Assembly (NCBI GenBank): GCA_022709695.1
Contig: JAKLII010000013.1
Coordinates: forward strand, 1 to 50,050
Length of the DNA: 50,050 nucleotides
Reading direction: 5' to 3'
Source of the DNA: Bacteroidota bacterium
Lineage (GTDB): Bacteria > Bacteroidota > Bacteroidia > Bacteroidales > SKPS01
Shown: in pieces, positions 17,034-25,898 of the stretch
How positions within the stretch are numbered: the stretch's first letter is position 1
Layout of the letters: every line of letters starts with the position of its first letter
Position numbers and translations under genes: made by a program
The notes under the pieces: generated by a model
Told to the model about the DNA's origin: nothing
The model's database searches: none
What the model saw: the letters and a program-made list of their open reading frames with translations, nothing else

Positions 17034-18719
17034 CTATATTTTCTGCTCAACTATCGCAATTATTTCCTTTTCCAAAGATACAGCCTTTTCAAAGATTTTC
17101 TTACCCTCCGACATCGCTTTTTCAATAAACGCGGCATCACTGAATCCGGCGGAATTCACCCTGACATTCAGCCAGGCACCCTGGATAGCAGTTCGGGCAC
17201 ATAAAGCCCCTACACCGGCATCGGTTACCGAGTTTGGATTTCCGTTTTCCACCATTGCCTTAATGATCTCAAATGCTTCAAAAGTGGTCTTCATCACCTG
17301 CAGGGGAATTTCAATCGCATATCGGGTAGCATTATCCATGGCAGCTTTCCTGGCAGCCTTCTCAGCGTCACTCCCCTTTGGAAGGCCCATGGCTTCCATG
17401 ATCCGGTTGAATGCCCTGGTGTCTTCATCCACCAGAAACAGTAACTCATCCTTAATCTTCTGACCTTTTTCCGCCCAGGCCGAAAACTCTTCCCAGCGAT
17501 GATCCCAACCCCGCTTGTGGGATGAGAGATTAGCGACCATAACCCCAAGGGAGACGCCAAGGGCACCGGTATAGGCAGAAATGGATCCTCCGCCCGGGGC
17601 TGGAGATTCACTCGCCGTTTCATTGGCAAAAGCGCGCAGGTCCATGCTCACCAAACGGGGAAAAGAAGTCTCGTCTTCGAGCAGATATTCAATAATCTTT
17701 TCCTTCGGATTAAAAGGTTTCAGTTCGTTCAATCCCATACTCAGAACTGCTATTCTGATGATCTCTTCCTCTGATAACCCTGCAGAACGCTGTTGTTTGG
17801 CCAGGAAGTACCGTCCTGCATCAAGCATTGCCTTTTTCGGGATCAGCCCCACCAGTTCCGAACCGGTAACCCTGATACCCCGCTCTGCTGCCTTCCTGCA
17901 TACTTCATCAAACGCCACATGGACCGGAGTAATACTGATATTGGTCAGATTCATGGAGATTTGGGCCACGCCATATTCTTCGATGAACCAGCCGATGGCT
18001 TTAACCGATTTAAGGGTCCCCGGCACCGAAACGGGTTCACCATGCTCATCCCTGACAATTTTTCCCGTTACCGGATCCCCTTCCCGCAGAATACGCCCCT
18101 TCTCCCGCACATCAAATGCGATGGAGTTGGCGCGTCGCGTGGAAGTGGTGTTGAGGTTGATGTTGAAAGCCACCAGAAAATCCCTTGCACCTACGTTGGT
18201 GGCTCCGGTGCGCGGGTTGAATCTGGCCGGGCCGAAATCGGGTTGCCATTCCGGCTTTTTCAGTTTTTCTTCCAATCCCTCATATTCACCGCTGCGGATA
18301 TTGGCCAGGTTTTTCCGCTCAGGGGTGAAGGCAGCACTTTCGTAACAATAGATTGGAAAGTTAAGCTCATCGCCCAGTCTTTTTGCCAGTTTGCGGGCAT
18401 ACACCACCGTTTCCTCCATCGTGATGTTTGCCACTGGAACCAACGGGCATACATCGGTGGCTCCCATCCTGGGATGCTCACCGGTGTGTTTGCTCATATC
18501 GATCAGCTCCGATGCCTTCTTTACCGCCAGGAATGCCGCCTCAAGAACGGGTTCAGGCTCACCGACAAAGGTCACTACTGTACGGTTGGTAGCAGCCCCC
18601 GGATCTACGTCCAGCAGCTTCACCCCTTCCACACTTTCAATCTGATCGGTAATCTGTTTGATGATGGCCATATCCCGGCCTTCACTGAAATTGGGTACAC
18701 ATTCGATGATTTGTTGCAT
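17034..18719 (-). CDS. ftcD: Bifunctional glutamate formimidoyltransferase / formimidoyl-THF cyclodeaminase
   Basis: In the histidine degradation pathway this enzyme moves the formimino group from N-formimidoyl-glutamate to tetrahydrofolate and then releases ammonia to give 5,10-methenyl-THF. The N-terminal transferase part is clear (IIECVPNFSEGRD at the start, SKHTGEHPRMGATDVCPLVP near 77-95, GARDFLVAFNINL near 178-190). The C-terminal cyclodeaminase domain starts near 355 (SMDLRAFANETAS, APGGGSISAYTGALG) and runs to the end. The fused 561-residue length matches the Bacteroidetes/vertebrate-type enzyme. hutI lies upstream on the same strand, but an S23 gene and heptamer repeats separate them; hutH and hutU are not in the window. 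Confidence 0.95.
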   Translation of the reverse strand: MQQIIECVPNFSEGRDMAIIKQITDQIESVEGVKLLDVDPGAATNRTVVTFVGEPEPVLEAAFLAVKKASELIDMSKHTGEHPRMGATDVCPLVPVANITMEETVVYARKLAKRLGDELNFPIYCYESAAFTPERKNLANIRSGEYEGLEEKLKKPEWQPDFGPARFNPRTGATNVGARDFLVAFNINLNTTSTRRANSIAFDVREKGRILREGDPVTGKIVRDEHGEPVSVPGTLKSVKAIGWFIEEYGVAQISMNLTNISITPVHVAFDEVCRKAAERGIRVTGSELVGLIPKKAMLDAGRYFLAKQQRSAGLSEEEIIRIAVLSMGLNELKPFNPKEKIIEYLLEDETSFPRLVSMDLRAFANETASESPAPGGGSISAYTGALGVSLGVMVANLSSHKRGWDHRWEEFSAWAEKGQKIKDELLFLVDEDTRAFNRIMEAMGLPKGSDAEKAARKAAMDNATRYAIEIPLQVMKTTFEAFEIIKAMVENGNPNSVTDAGVGALCARTAIQGAWLNVRVNSAGFSDAAFIEKAMSEGKKIFEKAVSLEKEIIAIVEQKI

Positions 18720-18743
18720 ATATTTGGTTTTTGGTGAATTCAG

Positions 18744-18806
18744 AGTTAGGAGTTAGGAGTTAGGAGTTAGGAGTTAGGGGTTTGGAGTTAGAAGTTAGAA
18801 TTTAGG
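18744..18806 (+). repeat. GGAGTTA heptamer array, upstream of ftcD
   Basis: About five perfect GGAGTTA units are followed by roughly four degenerate ones (GGGGTTT, GGAGTTA, GAAGTTA, GAATTTA). It starts 25 bases before the ftcD start codon (minus strand) and lies beyond the 3' end of the S23 gene. With the inverted tract at 19273-19298 it frames the S23 gene. Confidence 0.9.
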
Positions 18807-18852
18807 GATAACAAAAAGTAGAAATTACTTTATTTGTTATTTGTGATGTACT

Positions 18853-19239
18853 TCATGGTTTTATGGGTTGATCCGGAAAGGATTTTGGAATGGCATCTTT
18901 CTTCATGGTTGCAATAATGCTTGCAGTAATTTTTACAAGCTCATTGCAGTCATGCAATAGCGAATCAGCAAGTTTTAGTTCAAGGATATCTGAATCTTTC
19001 AGTAACCTTATCCAGTATCTGGTTTCACGAGATTCTTTGTGAGCAATATTAATCTTCATATAGAAATCTTTTCTGCTTTGGGCACCCAACCCCTCCTCAA
19101 CGTTCGCACCTATAGATGTTCCGCTCCTTAGCAGCTGTCTGGCAATGTCATATTGCTTATTCTCCTTAAGATGCAGAAACAGCTTCACAATCCGTAAAGC
19201 GAACAAATATGATTTCTCCTGTAGAATGCTCTTTGACAT
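18853..19239 (-). CDS. Four-helix-bundle protein, S23/IVP (Avd-like) family
   Basis: This belongs to the small all-helical family first seen encoded in 23S rRNA intervening sequences and related to Avd of diversity-generating retroelements. Signatures are FALRIVKLFLHLKENKQYDIARQLLRSGTSIGANVEEG, AQSRKDFYMKINIAHKESRETRYWIRLL and a final helix (HDCNELVKITASIIATMKK), split here by commas only for reading. I chose ATG 19237-19239 (MSKSILQ) over an in-frame TTG at 19266. There is no rRNA around it and no reverse transcriptase in view. It lies between hutI and ftcD, framed by inverted heptamer tracts, suggesting a mobile or invading unit. Its biochemical role is unknown, though family members bind nucleic acid through a basic surface. 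Confidence 0.85.
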   Translation of the reverse strand: MSKSILQEKSYLFALRIVKLFLHLKENKQYDIARQLLRSGTSIGANVEEGLGAQSRKDFYMKINIAHKESRETRYWIRLLKDSDILELKLADSLLHDCNELVKITASIIATMKKDAIPKSFPDQPIKP

Positions 19240-19272
19240 AAGACTGTTCAAATCACTCTGTAACAATACTTC

Positions 19273-19298
19273 AACTCCTAACTCCCAACTCCTAACTT
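19273..19298 (-). repeat. Inverted GGAGTTA heptamer tract overlapping the hutI stop
   Basis: On the plus strand it reads AACTCCT-AACTCCC-AACTCCT-AACTT, which is the GGAGTTA unit in reverse orientation relative to 18744-18806. It overlaps the last codons of hutI and supplies its TAG stop (19292-19294), and it lies just upstream of the S23 gene. Confidence 0.85.
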
Positions 19299-20524
19299 AT
19301 AAGGGTTTTCCAAACCTTGTTATCCCCATAGGCATAGGGCATATAGGCAAGATTAGGGACTGGTTTCGTGATGATGAGGCTGGCTCTTTTGCCCCGGGTT
19401 ATGGATCCCAGCTCCTGTTCAACTCCCATGGCATAAGCACTGTTGATGGTAATTGCGTTGAATGCCTCATCGGGGGTGAGCCTGAGTTTAATACATCCAA
19501 AGGACCAGATGAGCTGCATATTTCCGGAAGGTGAAGAACCCGGATTAAAATCGCTGGCCATGGCTAGCGGGAGCCCTGCTTCGATCATTTTGCGGGCCGG
19601 TGGATCTACCATCCCCAGAAAAAATGCTGCCCCGGGCAGCAGGGTGGGCATGGTCCGGCTCCCCCTGAGCGCCCTGATTTCGGCATCACCGGTGTATTCC
19701 ATGTGGTCAACCGAGAGAGCCTTGTATTTTACACCCGTCTGTATTCCCCCTGAAAAACCGAGCTCATTGGCATGGATCTTTGGGATAAGGCCGTACTTCC
19801 CTGCCACACTCAGGATTCTTTCGGTTTGGGGTACCGTGAAGAAACCCTTGTCGCAAAATACATCTACATAGTCTGCGAGATTTTCTTCTGCAACTGCAGG
19901 AATCATCTCATTAACAATAACTTCCACATATTTATCAGGGTTTCCCCTGTATTCCTGCGGAATGGCATGCGCCCCCAGGAAGGTAGCCTTAATGGTAAGG
20001 GGGCTCATCATTTTCATTTGTTTAATCACCCGCAGCATTTTCAGCTCCGATGCCGTATTCAGGCCGTAACCGCTTTTAATCTCGACTGCACCTGTGCCAT
20101 AGGATTGAATCAGATCCAGCCTTTCCAGCGACTGCTGCAACAGCTTCTCCCCGCTGATTTCAGCCATGCGGGCAGCTGAATTCAGGATGCCTCCGCCCCT
20201 TTTGGCAATCTCTTCATAGCTGAGCCCTTTGATCTTATCCACATATTCAATCTCCCGTGTACCTGCAAATACCAGATGGGTATGGGAGTCGCAGAAAGCG
20301 GGCATCACAATCCGTCCGCTGCAGTCTTGCGAAATGGCATCCTCTGGTCGAGGCGGAAGTGAATCCATTGATCCATAATCTGAAATCATTCCGTCTTCCA
20401 TCAGGAGCCAGGCATTTTCAATTGTATTGACAACCGCCATGGACTCACCTGCAAGAAAGGGTGAACCATCTTCTATAATGCCTGCCAGCAGGCCAATGTG
20501 TGTTAAAAGACTCCTGTTTGCCAT
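19292..20524 (-). CDS. hutI: Imidazolonepropionase
   Basis: HutI hydrolyses 4-imidazolone-5-propionate to N-formimidoyl-L-glutamate, the step before FtcD in histidine breakdown. The 410-residue product is an amidohydrolase: the metal-binding DSHTHLVFAG lies near residue 80, KRGGGILN near 107, the substrate-side SGYGL near 152, a metal His in FLGAHAIPQEY, IHANELGFSGG near 250, SVDHMEYTG near 272, and the metal Asp in ASDFNPGSSP near 325. The length is normal, so the repeat at its 3' end did not visibly shorten it. The final codons and the TAG stop lie inside the heptamer tract. It probably once headed a transcript with ftcD. Confidence 0.95.
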   Translation of the reverse strand: MANRSLLTHIGLLAGIIEDGSPFLAGESMAVVNTIENAWLLMEDGMISDYGSMDSLPPRPEDAISQDCSGRIVMPAFCDSHTHLVFAGTREIEYVDKIKGLSYEEIAKRGGGILNSAARMAEISGEKLLQQSLERLDLIQSYGTGAVEIKSGYGLNTASELKMLRVIKQMKMMSPLTIKATFLGAHAIPQEYRGNPDKYVEVIVNEMIPAVAEENLADYVDVFCDKGFFTVPQTERILSVAGKYGLIPKIHANELGFSGGIQTGVKYKALSVDHMEYTGDAEIRALRGSRTMPTLLPGAAFFLGMVDPPARKMIEAGLPLAMASDFNPGSSPSGNMQLIWSFGCIKLRLTPDEAFNAITINSAYAMGVEQELGSITRGKRASLIITKPVPNLAYMPYAYGDNKVWKTLIS

Positions 20525-20600
20525 CTGATCCGGTTTACCCCGCGAAAGTACTAAAATTGGCAGGAGCGGCCAAAGAGTGGCTCCATTTTCAAATAATAGC

Positions 20601-20608
20601 TACCTTTG
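20601..20608 (+). promoter_or_regulatory. -7 box (TACCTTTG) for the C10 peptidase
   Basis: An exact TAnnTTTG match, 39 bases before the ATG at 20648. The upstream TTTTC near 20587 is a weak -33 candidate. Confidence 0.5.
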
Positions 20609-20647
20609 TGGTCCAAACATACATCAGTTTAATAAACTTCAGGATTT

Positions 20648-22759
20648 ATGGGCAGAGGCATTCAGCGTGTTTTCGGGATTCTTTCGGTTGTTCTGATCTT
20701 TACTTTCACAGTACAGGGGGCCATTGTGGACACAGCCACAGCATCCCGTGTTGCCACGGGATTTTTAAGGGCAGCTTCTCCACATCTCATCCCAGAAAGT
20801 GGCAGGCTCACCCTGGAGAAGACCTATTCCGGCTCTGGAAGTCCGGCCATCTATGTTTTTAATGCCGGCACAGCAGGATTTATCCTTTTATCGGCTGAAG
20901 ACCTTGTGTACCCTGTGCTGGGCTATTCGGGCGAAGGGGCTTTCGATTCGTCTGATATACCTCCGGCACTGAATGAATGGATAGATGGGCTGGTGTCCCA
21001 GATTGCGCTCCTGAGGGACAAAGAGCTGCCGGGTGATCCCGTTGCACTTGAAATGTGGAGGGCATTGCGACAGCGATCCAATGAAGGTTTCAGCATGCCG
21101 GAATCAGGTTCGGTAGAGCCACTTATCACTGCCCAATGGAATCAGGGGGCGATGTACAATACCTACTGCCCCCCTGACGGTATGGGACCTGCGGGCAGAG
21201 CACTGGTGGGTTGTGTTGCCGTTGCCATGGGGCAGGTTTGCCATTACTACCGGTATCCACAAACGGGCACAGGCTCTTCATCCTATAATCATGGCACCTA
21301 TGGTTATCTCAATGCCAATTATGGCGCCACCACCTACCGATGGGACGAAATGGGAAACACCGCCACCGGAAAAAGCCACCTGGCCATTGCAGAAATGTTG
21401 TACCACATGGGGGTATCGGTAGATATGAATTACGGCCCAAACGCCTCCGGTGCCTACAGCTCAGATGCCGCCAGTGCCCTCCGGAATTATTTTGGATATG
21501 ATCCTTCACTTACCCTGGTGTATAAAGGAAGCTATTCTGACATTGCCTGGAAGAACCTGCTGAAATCCAACCTCGATGCAGGACATCCCATGTATTACCA
21601 CGGGTATGGGTCAGGAGGGCATGCCTTCAATGTAGACGGTTACCAGAATGATGATTTTTTCCATTTCAACTGGGGATGGGGTGGATCCTACAACGGATAT
21701 TTCTATCTCACAAGTCTTACACCGGGCGGGAACGACTTCTCGAACGGGCAGGGGGCTATTATCAATTTCAAACCACCTGCTTCTCAGTATCCTTCCTACT
21801 GCAATCAGCCAAGGGTGATTACCGGACTTGGGGGCACCCTCGAGGACGGCAGCGGTCCAGTCCTGTCTTACCAGTCACAGACCAGCTGTACCTGGCTGCT
21901 TCAACCTGCAGGGCTCATCGACCGGATTACCCTCAGCTGCCTGCGGTTTCAAACGGAAAATGGCAATGACCTCCTGCAGATATTTGACGGCAGCAGTGAT
22001 GCTGCGCCTTTATTGGCGTCATTTTCGGGGGACACCATCTGGCCTGATGTAACTTCCTCCGGATCAACCCTTTTTCTGAAGTTCACCTCCAATGCCACCG
22101 TCAACCAGCAGGGCTGGCTCATTGAATATGAGGCTTTCCCACAGATCTTCTGTACAAATCTGCAGGTATTCAACAGCCCATCCGGCAGTTTCGACGACGG
22201 GAGCGGATCCAATCCCTACAACAACGGCTCAAACTGCAAATACCTCATCAGCCCGGGCGGAGGCCTGAAAAACATCACCATCAGCTTTAATTACTTTTCA
22301 CTGGAAGATGGAGTGGATTTTCTCAGGGTTTATGATCCCACCACCACACCCTCCACATTGCTGGGGATGTACACAGGCAATTCACTGCCACCGGACGTAA
22401 CCGTATACAACGGTCAGGCAATGCTGATCTTTTTTACGGATCAGAACAACAATGACTTAGGATGGGAGGTGAACTATACCTCCACCATTGGGCTTCAGGA
22501 ACCGGATCCAGCCGTTATTACCATCTCCCCCAACCCATCCGGCAGCGGGATTGTGGTGCTGTCTCATCCGGGCATTGAAACCCCGGCGCACCTGGAATTG
22601 CACGATGCAGCAGGCCGAAGATTCGGGCATATTTCCACGATCAGGCTACAACCTTTTAAAACCATGCTTGACCTTGGTGACATTCCGAACGGGGTATATT
22701 TTCTAAAAATATCGTTACAGGACTCGGTAATTACACGTAAGCTTATTCTGAACCGGTAA
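20648..22759 (+). CDS. Secreted C10-family (streptopain-like) cysteine peptidase with CUB domains and T9SS sorting domain
   Basis: The 703-residue product has a signal peptide, then a Spi-type pro-inhibitor domain (residues about 28-125: VATGFLRAASP, SPAIYVFNAGTAGFILLSAED). The C10 peptidase domain follows, with catalytic Cys189 (ALVGCVAVAMGQV) and His325 (GGHAFNVDGY), plus the FHFNWGWGGSYNGYF motif. Two CUB-like modules come next (about 390-500 and 505-615; each has a LQIFDGS- or LRVYDPT-like core). A T9SS sorting domain (TISPNPSGS to ITRKLILNR) ends it. It should be secreted and degrade external protein, like interpain or periodontain. aroC starts two bases after its stop, an unusual neighbour for a secreted protease. 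Confidence 0.93.
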   Translation: MGRGIQRVFGILSVVLIFTFTVQGAIVDTATASRVATGFLRAASPHLIPESGRLTLEKTYSGSGSPAIYVFNAGTAGFILLSAEDLVYPVLGYSGEGAFDSSDIPPALNEWIDGLVSQIALLRDKELPGDPVALEMWRALRQRSNEGFSMPESGSVEPLITAQWNQGAMYNTYCPPDGMGPAGRALVGCVAVAMGQVCHYYRYPQTGTGSSSYNHGTYGYLNANYGATTYRWDEMGNTATGKSHLAIAEMLYHMGVSVDMNYGPNASGAYSSDAASALRNYFGYDPSLTLVYKGSYSDIAWKNLLKSNLDAGHPMYYHGYGSGGHAFNVDGYQNDDFFHFNWGWGGSYNGYFYLTSLTPGGNDFSNGQGAIINFKPPASQYPSYCNQPRVITGLGGTLEDGSGPVLSYQSQTSCTWLLQPAGLIDRITLSCLRFQTENGNDLLQIFDGSSDAAPLLASFSGDTIWPDVTSSGSTLFLKFTSNATVNQQGWLIEYEAFPQIFCTNLQVFNSPSGSFDDGSGSNPYNNGSNCKYLISPGGGLKNITISFNYFSLEDGVDFLRVYDPTTTPSTLLGMYTGNSLPPDVTVYNGQAMLIFFTDQNNNDLGWEVNYTSTIGLQEPDPAVITISPNPSGSGIVVLSHPGIETPAHLELHDAAGRRFGHISTIRLQPFKTMLDLGDIPNGVYFLKISLQDSVITRKLILNR

Positions 22760-22761
22760 AG

Positions 22762-23859
22762 ATGTCGGGTAATACCATAGGAAAAATTTTTCGGCTGACT
22801 ACCTTTGGCGAATCCCATGGACCGGCAACAGGAGGGGTTATTGACGGATGCCCTGCCGGCATTCGACTGGATACAGAAGCCATCTGCCGGGAAGTGGAGA
22901 ACCGCAGGGCGGTAAAGGCCAGGCACAGCACCAGTCGGCTCGAGGATGACCAGGTGCAGTATTTTTCAGGAATCTTCGAAGGGGTAACCACGGGTGCCCC
23001 GATCGGCTTTCTGATTCCCAACCAAAAGCAGGATCCTGATGCCTACAATGCCCTGAAAACCACCTACCGTCCCGGGCATGGTGATTTTTCATGGCACCGG
23101 AAGTACGGCATCTATGATTATCGGGGTGGGGGCCGTTACTCTGCGAGGGAAACTCTGGCAAGGGTAGTGGCCGGTGCGATAGCCCGCCAGTTGCTTCAAC
23201 TGCAGGGTATTGAGATTCAGGGGTGGGTCTCTGCCATCGGAAAAGTAGTGATGGACGGTTTTGGACCCTATCCGAAAGAGGATGTCCTCTCTTCTGAACT
23301 AAGGTGCCCAGATCCGGAATATGCCGTAAGGATGTCGCGTGAACTGGCAGAAGCCATTTCCGAAGGTGACACGCTGGGAGGTTCGGTAACGGTAAGGGTT
23401 GAAGGGCTGATGGCAGGCCTGGGAGAGCCGGTTTTCGAAAAGATCGAAGCGCTGCTGGCATTTGCTGTCATGAGCATTCCGGCAGTGAAAGCCTTTGAGC
23501 TTGGCGACGGATTTACAGGCACCACGCTTCGCGGCTCACAGCAGAATGATCCATTTACCAGACGCAACGAAGGCACAATCGGACTGACCTCGAACCATGC
23601 AGGCGGCACCCTGGGCGGCCTTACTTCAGGCAGCCCGCTGGTATTCCGGGTAGGATTCAAACCTGTATCCTCCATAAAAAAACGTCAGCAGACGGTATCT
23701 CACGAAGGGGAGCCGGTGGCGCTGGATCTCTCTTCAGGTCGCCATGACGTATGTGTGGTGCCCCGTGCCGTGGCTGTGGTGGAAGCCATGACTGCCATTA
23801 CCCTGGCCGATCTGTGGCTGCAGAATCGTTGCAGCCGTCTTGCCCCTGAGCAATTCTGA
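22762..23859 (+). CDS. aroC: Chorismate synthase
   Basis: AroC converts 5-enolpyruvylshikimate 3-phosphate to chorismate using reduced FMN, the last common step of aromatic biosynthesis. Signatures are FRLTTFGESHGPATGGVIDGCP split around residue 12-30, the second block PGHGDFSWHRKYG with DYRGGGRYSARET near 104-130, and the C-terminal RHDVCVVPRAV near 325. The length of 365 is typical. It starts two bases after the peptidase stop and may be translationally coupled to it. aroK is in the same window but 25 kb away. Confidence 0.97.
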   Translation: MSGNTIGKIFRLTTFGESHGPATGGVIDGCPAGIRLDTEAICREVENRRAVKARHSTSRLEDDQVQYFSGIFEGVTTGAPIGFLIPNQKQDPDAYNALKTTYRPGHGDFSWHRKYGIYDYRGGGRYSARETLARVVAGAIARQLLQLQGIEIQGWVSAIGKVVMDGFGPYPKEDVLSSELRCPDPEYAVRMSRELAEAISEGDTLGGSVTVRVEGLMAGLGEPVFEKIEALLAFAVMSIPAVKAFELGDGFTGTTLRGSQQNDPFTRRNEGTIGLTSNHAGGTLGGLTSGSPLVFRVGFKPVSSIKKRQQTVSHEGEPVALDLSSGRHDVCVVPRAVAVVEAMTAITLADLWLQNRCSRLAPEQF

Positions 23860-23863
23860 CACC

Positions 23864-25882
23864 ATGAGGATTTATCACCTGAGGCTACGGATCTTCGGTA
23901 TGGCATTGCTGGCAGGCATGACCCTCCTGAACATGAAGGCAGTCAGTGCGCAGGAGTCGTGTTCAGGAACCGAAATCAAGAAAGCGAAAAAGAGCTACGA
24001 CAAAGCCATGGAGGCCATGCGCGACAGGAAAACTTCCGCTGCTGAAGCGCTGCTCAAAGAAGCCCTGGAACAGGATGATGAATATGCAGACGCGCTGTGG
24101 CGGCTGGGCCAGATTTATTACAACCGTAAACAGTCGCGGGAAGCTGAGGAGTATCTTCTGAAGCTGGTGGGCGCATGCCCGGAGTACAATGCCGAATCCT
24201 GGCTGATGCTGGGTAAAATCTATTACGGCAGGGAAGATTATCTGAAAGCCATTCCCTATCTTGAAAATTTCACCAAAGACGTGGAAAAGATCAAAAGCGA
24301 CCGAGATTACGATGACGGCGTATACCTCCTCGATCAGGCGAAGTTTCTGGCCAGGGTGCTTCAAAACCAGGTGCCGTTTGCCCCGTTCAAGGTGATGGAC
24401 ATCTCAACCCCGGACGACGAATATCTGGTTACCATTTCACCTGATGGGGAGATGGCGTTGTTTACGCGCAGGGTGAAATCCGGCACTACCGCCGGTGCTG
24501 CCAACTGGGGTTCGGGATCGTACCGGGAGATTTTTATGCAGTCTTTTCTCGCCGGCGATCGTTTCGACAAAGGGGATCCCATGCCCTCCCCCTTTAACCT
24601 GTCCGGCAATGAAGGCGGGGCCACGGTAACCGGAAGAAATGACGAGCTGTTTTTTACCATCTGCAGCAATTTCAAAACCGACAGCCTCATTTTCAACAAC
24701 TGCGATATTTATTATTCCAGGCTGATGTACGATCAGTGGACACCCCTCGAAAAACTGGGGCCGGATATCAATTCCGACCTTAGCTGGGAATCGCAGCCTT
24801 CGGTGAGTTCCGACGGAAAAACCCTCTATTTTGCATCCGACAGACCCGGTGGATTTGGAGGCAGTGACCTGTGGATAACCCGAAAGGGCGCCGATGGTCA
24901 GTGGAGCCCTCCGGTAAACATGGGCCCACAGATCAACACCCCCGGAAATGAGAAAACCCCGTTTATCCATACCGATAGCCAGACGCTCTATTTCAGTTCC
25001 TCCGACAGAACCGAAACGGATAACACCTACTTTCCCGGACACCCGGGATTGGGTGGCTACGACATTTTCTTCTCCCGGGCCAAAGAAGGGGTGTGGGGAA
25101 AACCGGTGAATATCGGATATCCCGTCAATTCATCTGCTGATGATCTGGGTTTCTTCGTAAGCACCGATGGATCAACCGGATATTTTTCATCCAACAAAAT
25201 TGAAGGAAGCGGTGGATACGATTTATATGGATTTGACCTGTATCCTGAAGCCCGGCCCGCAAAAGTACTGTTTATCAAAGGCACTGTCAGCGAAGAACAG
25301 AATGAACCCCTTTCGGAGACCCGCATCGAATTGAAGAACGTGGAAACGGGGCAGGTTCAGGAAGTGGAGGTTGACACCCTTAGCGGAAAATATGTAGCCA
25401 CCACCATTTTTGATTTCGATTACATCCTCACCGTAAAAAAACCGGAACACATTTATCAGAGCAGGTATCTGGCGCGCGACAGCAGTCAGTTTCAGGCACC
25501 GGCCACCATCGATATCGAACTCGAAAAGGTGGAAACCGGGAAATCGTATGAACTCCACGATATCTTCTATGCAACCAATTCAGCAGAACTCAGCAGGAAT
25601 TCACTGTTCATCCTCAGGGAGTTTGTCGGATTTTTGGAGGACAACCCTGAAATACGGGTGGATATTCAGGGGCATACCGATGATATCGGAGAGGAAGGTT
25701 TCAATCTGGAGCTTTCACGCCGCAGGGCCATGGCGGTGTATGAATACCTGGTCAGCCAGGGGATCCCGGACAGCCGGTTGTCGTGGCAGGGCTTTGGAGA
25801 GACACGGCCGGTTTCGGACAACAGTACCGATGAGGGGAGAGCCAGAAACCGGCGCACCGAATTTGTAATCACAGGCAGCTGA
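23864..25882 (+). CDS. PorE-like TPR / beta-propeller / OmpA peptidoglycan-binding protein
   Basis: The domains in order are a signal peptide (to AVSAQ near residue 26), TPR repeats (about 30-150: ALLKEALEQDDEYADALWRL, YYGREDYLKAIPYLENF), PD40 beta-propeller repeats (about 185-445: SSDGKTLYFASDRPGGFGGSD..., VNIGYPVNSS), a carboxypeptidase-regulatory-like fold (about 465-545: IKGTVSEEQNEPLSETRIELKN split mid-way) and an OmpA peptidoglycan-binding domain (about 560-672: IQGHTDDIGEEGFN, LSRRRAMAVYEYL). This architecture matches PorE of the type IX secretion system, which links the machinery to peptidoglycan, and similar OmpA paralogues exist. I chose ATG 23864 because the ATG at 23840 overlaps aroC. 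Confidence 0.85.
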   Translation: MRIYHLRLRIFGMALLAGMTLLNMKAVSAQESCSGTEIKKAKKSYDKAMEAMRDRKTSAAEALLKEALEQDDEYADALWRLGQIYYNRKQSREAEEYLLKLVGACPEYNAESWLMLGKIYYGREDYLKAIPYLENFTKDVEKIKSDRDYDDGVYLLDQAKFLARVLQNQVPFAPFKVMDISTPDDEYLVTISPDGEMALFTRRVKSGTTAGAANWGSGSYREIFMQSFLAGDRFDKGDPMPSPFNLSGNEGGATVTGRNDELFFTICSNFKTDSLIFNNCDIYYSRLMYDQWTPLEKLGPDINSDLSWESQPSVSSDGKTLYFASDRPGGFGGSDLWITRKGADGQWSPPVNMGPQINTPGNEKTPFIHTDSQTLYFSSSDRTETDNTYFPGHPGLGGYDIFFSRAKEGVWGKPVNIGYPVNSSADDLGFFVSTDGSTGYFSSNKIEGSGGYDLYGFDLYPEARPAKVLFIKGTVSEEQNEPLSETRIELKNVETGQVQEVEVDTLSGKYVATTIFDFDYILTVKKPEHIYQSRYLARDSSQFQAPATIDIELEKVETGKSYELHDIFYATNSAELSRNSLFILREFVGFLEDNPEIRVDIQGHTDDIGEEGFNLELSRRRAMAVYEYLVSQGIPDSRLSWQGFGETRPVSDNSTDEGRARNRRTEFVITGS

Positions 25883-25898
25883 TCCGCCTGCCCTGCTG

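Noticed and set aside
17581..18737. Long plus-strand open frames opposite ftcD
   Set aside because: They lie wholly inside ftcD, show no domain or signal, and are explained by codon bias of the real gene.
18853..19239. 23S rRNA intervening-sequence gene or Avd of a diversity-generating retroelement
   Set aside because: No rRNA, reverse transcriptase or template/variable repeat pair is present around it.
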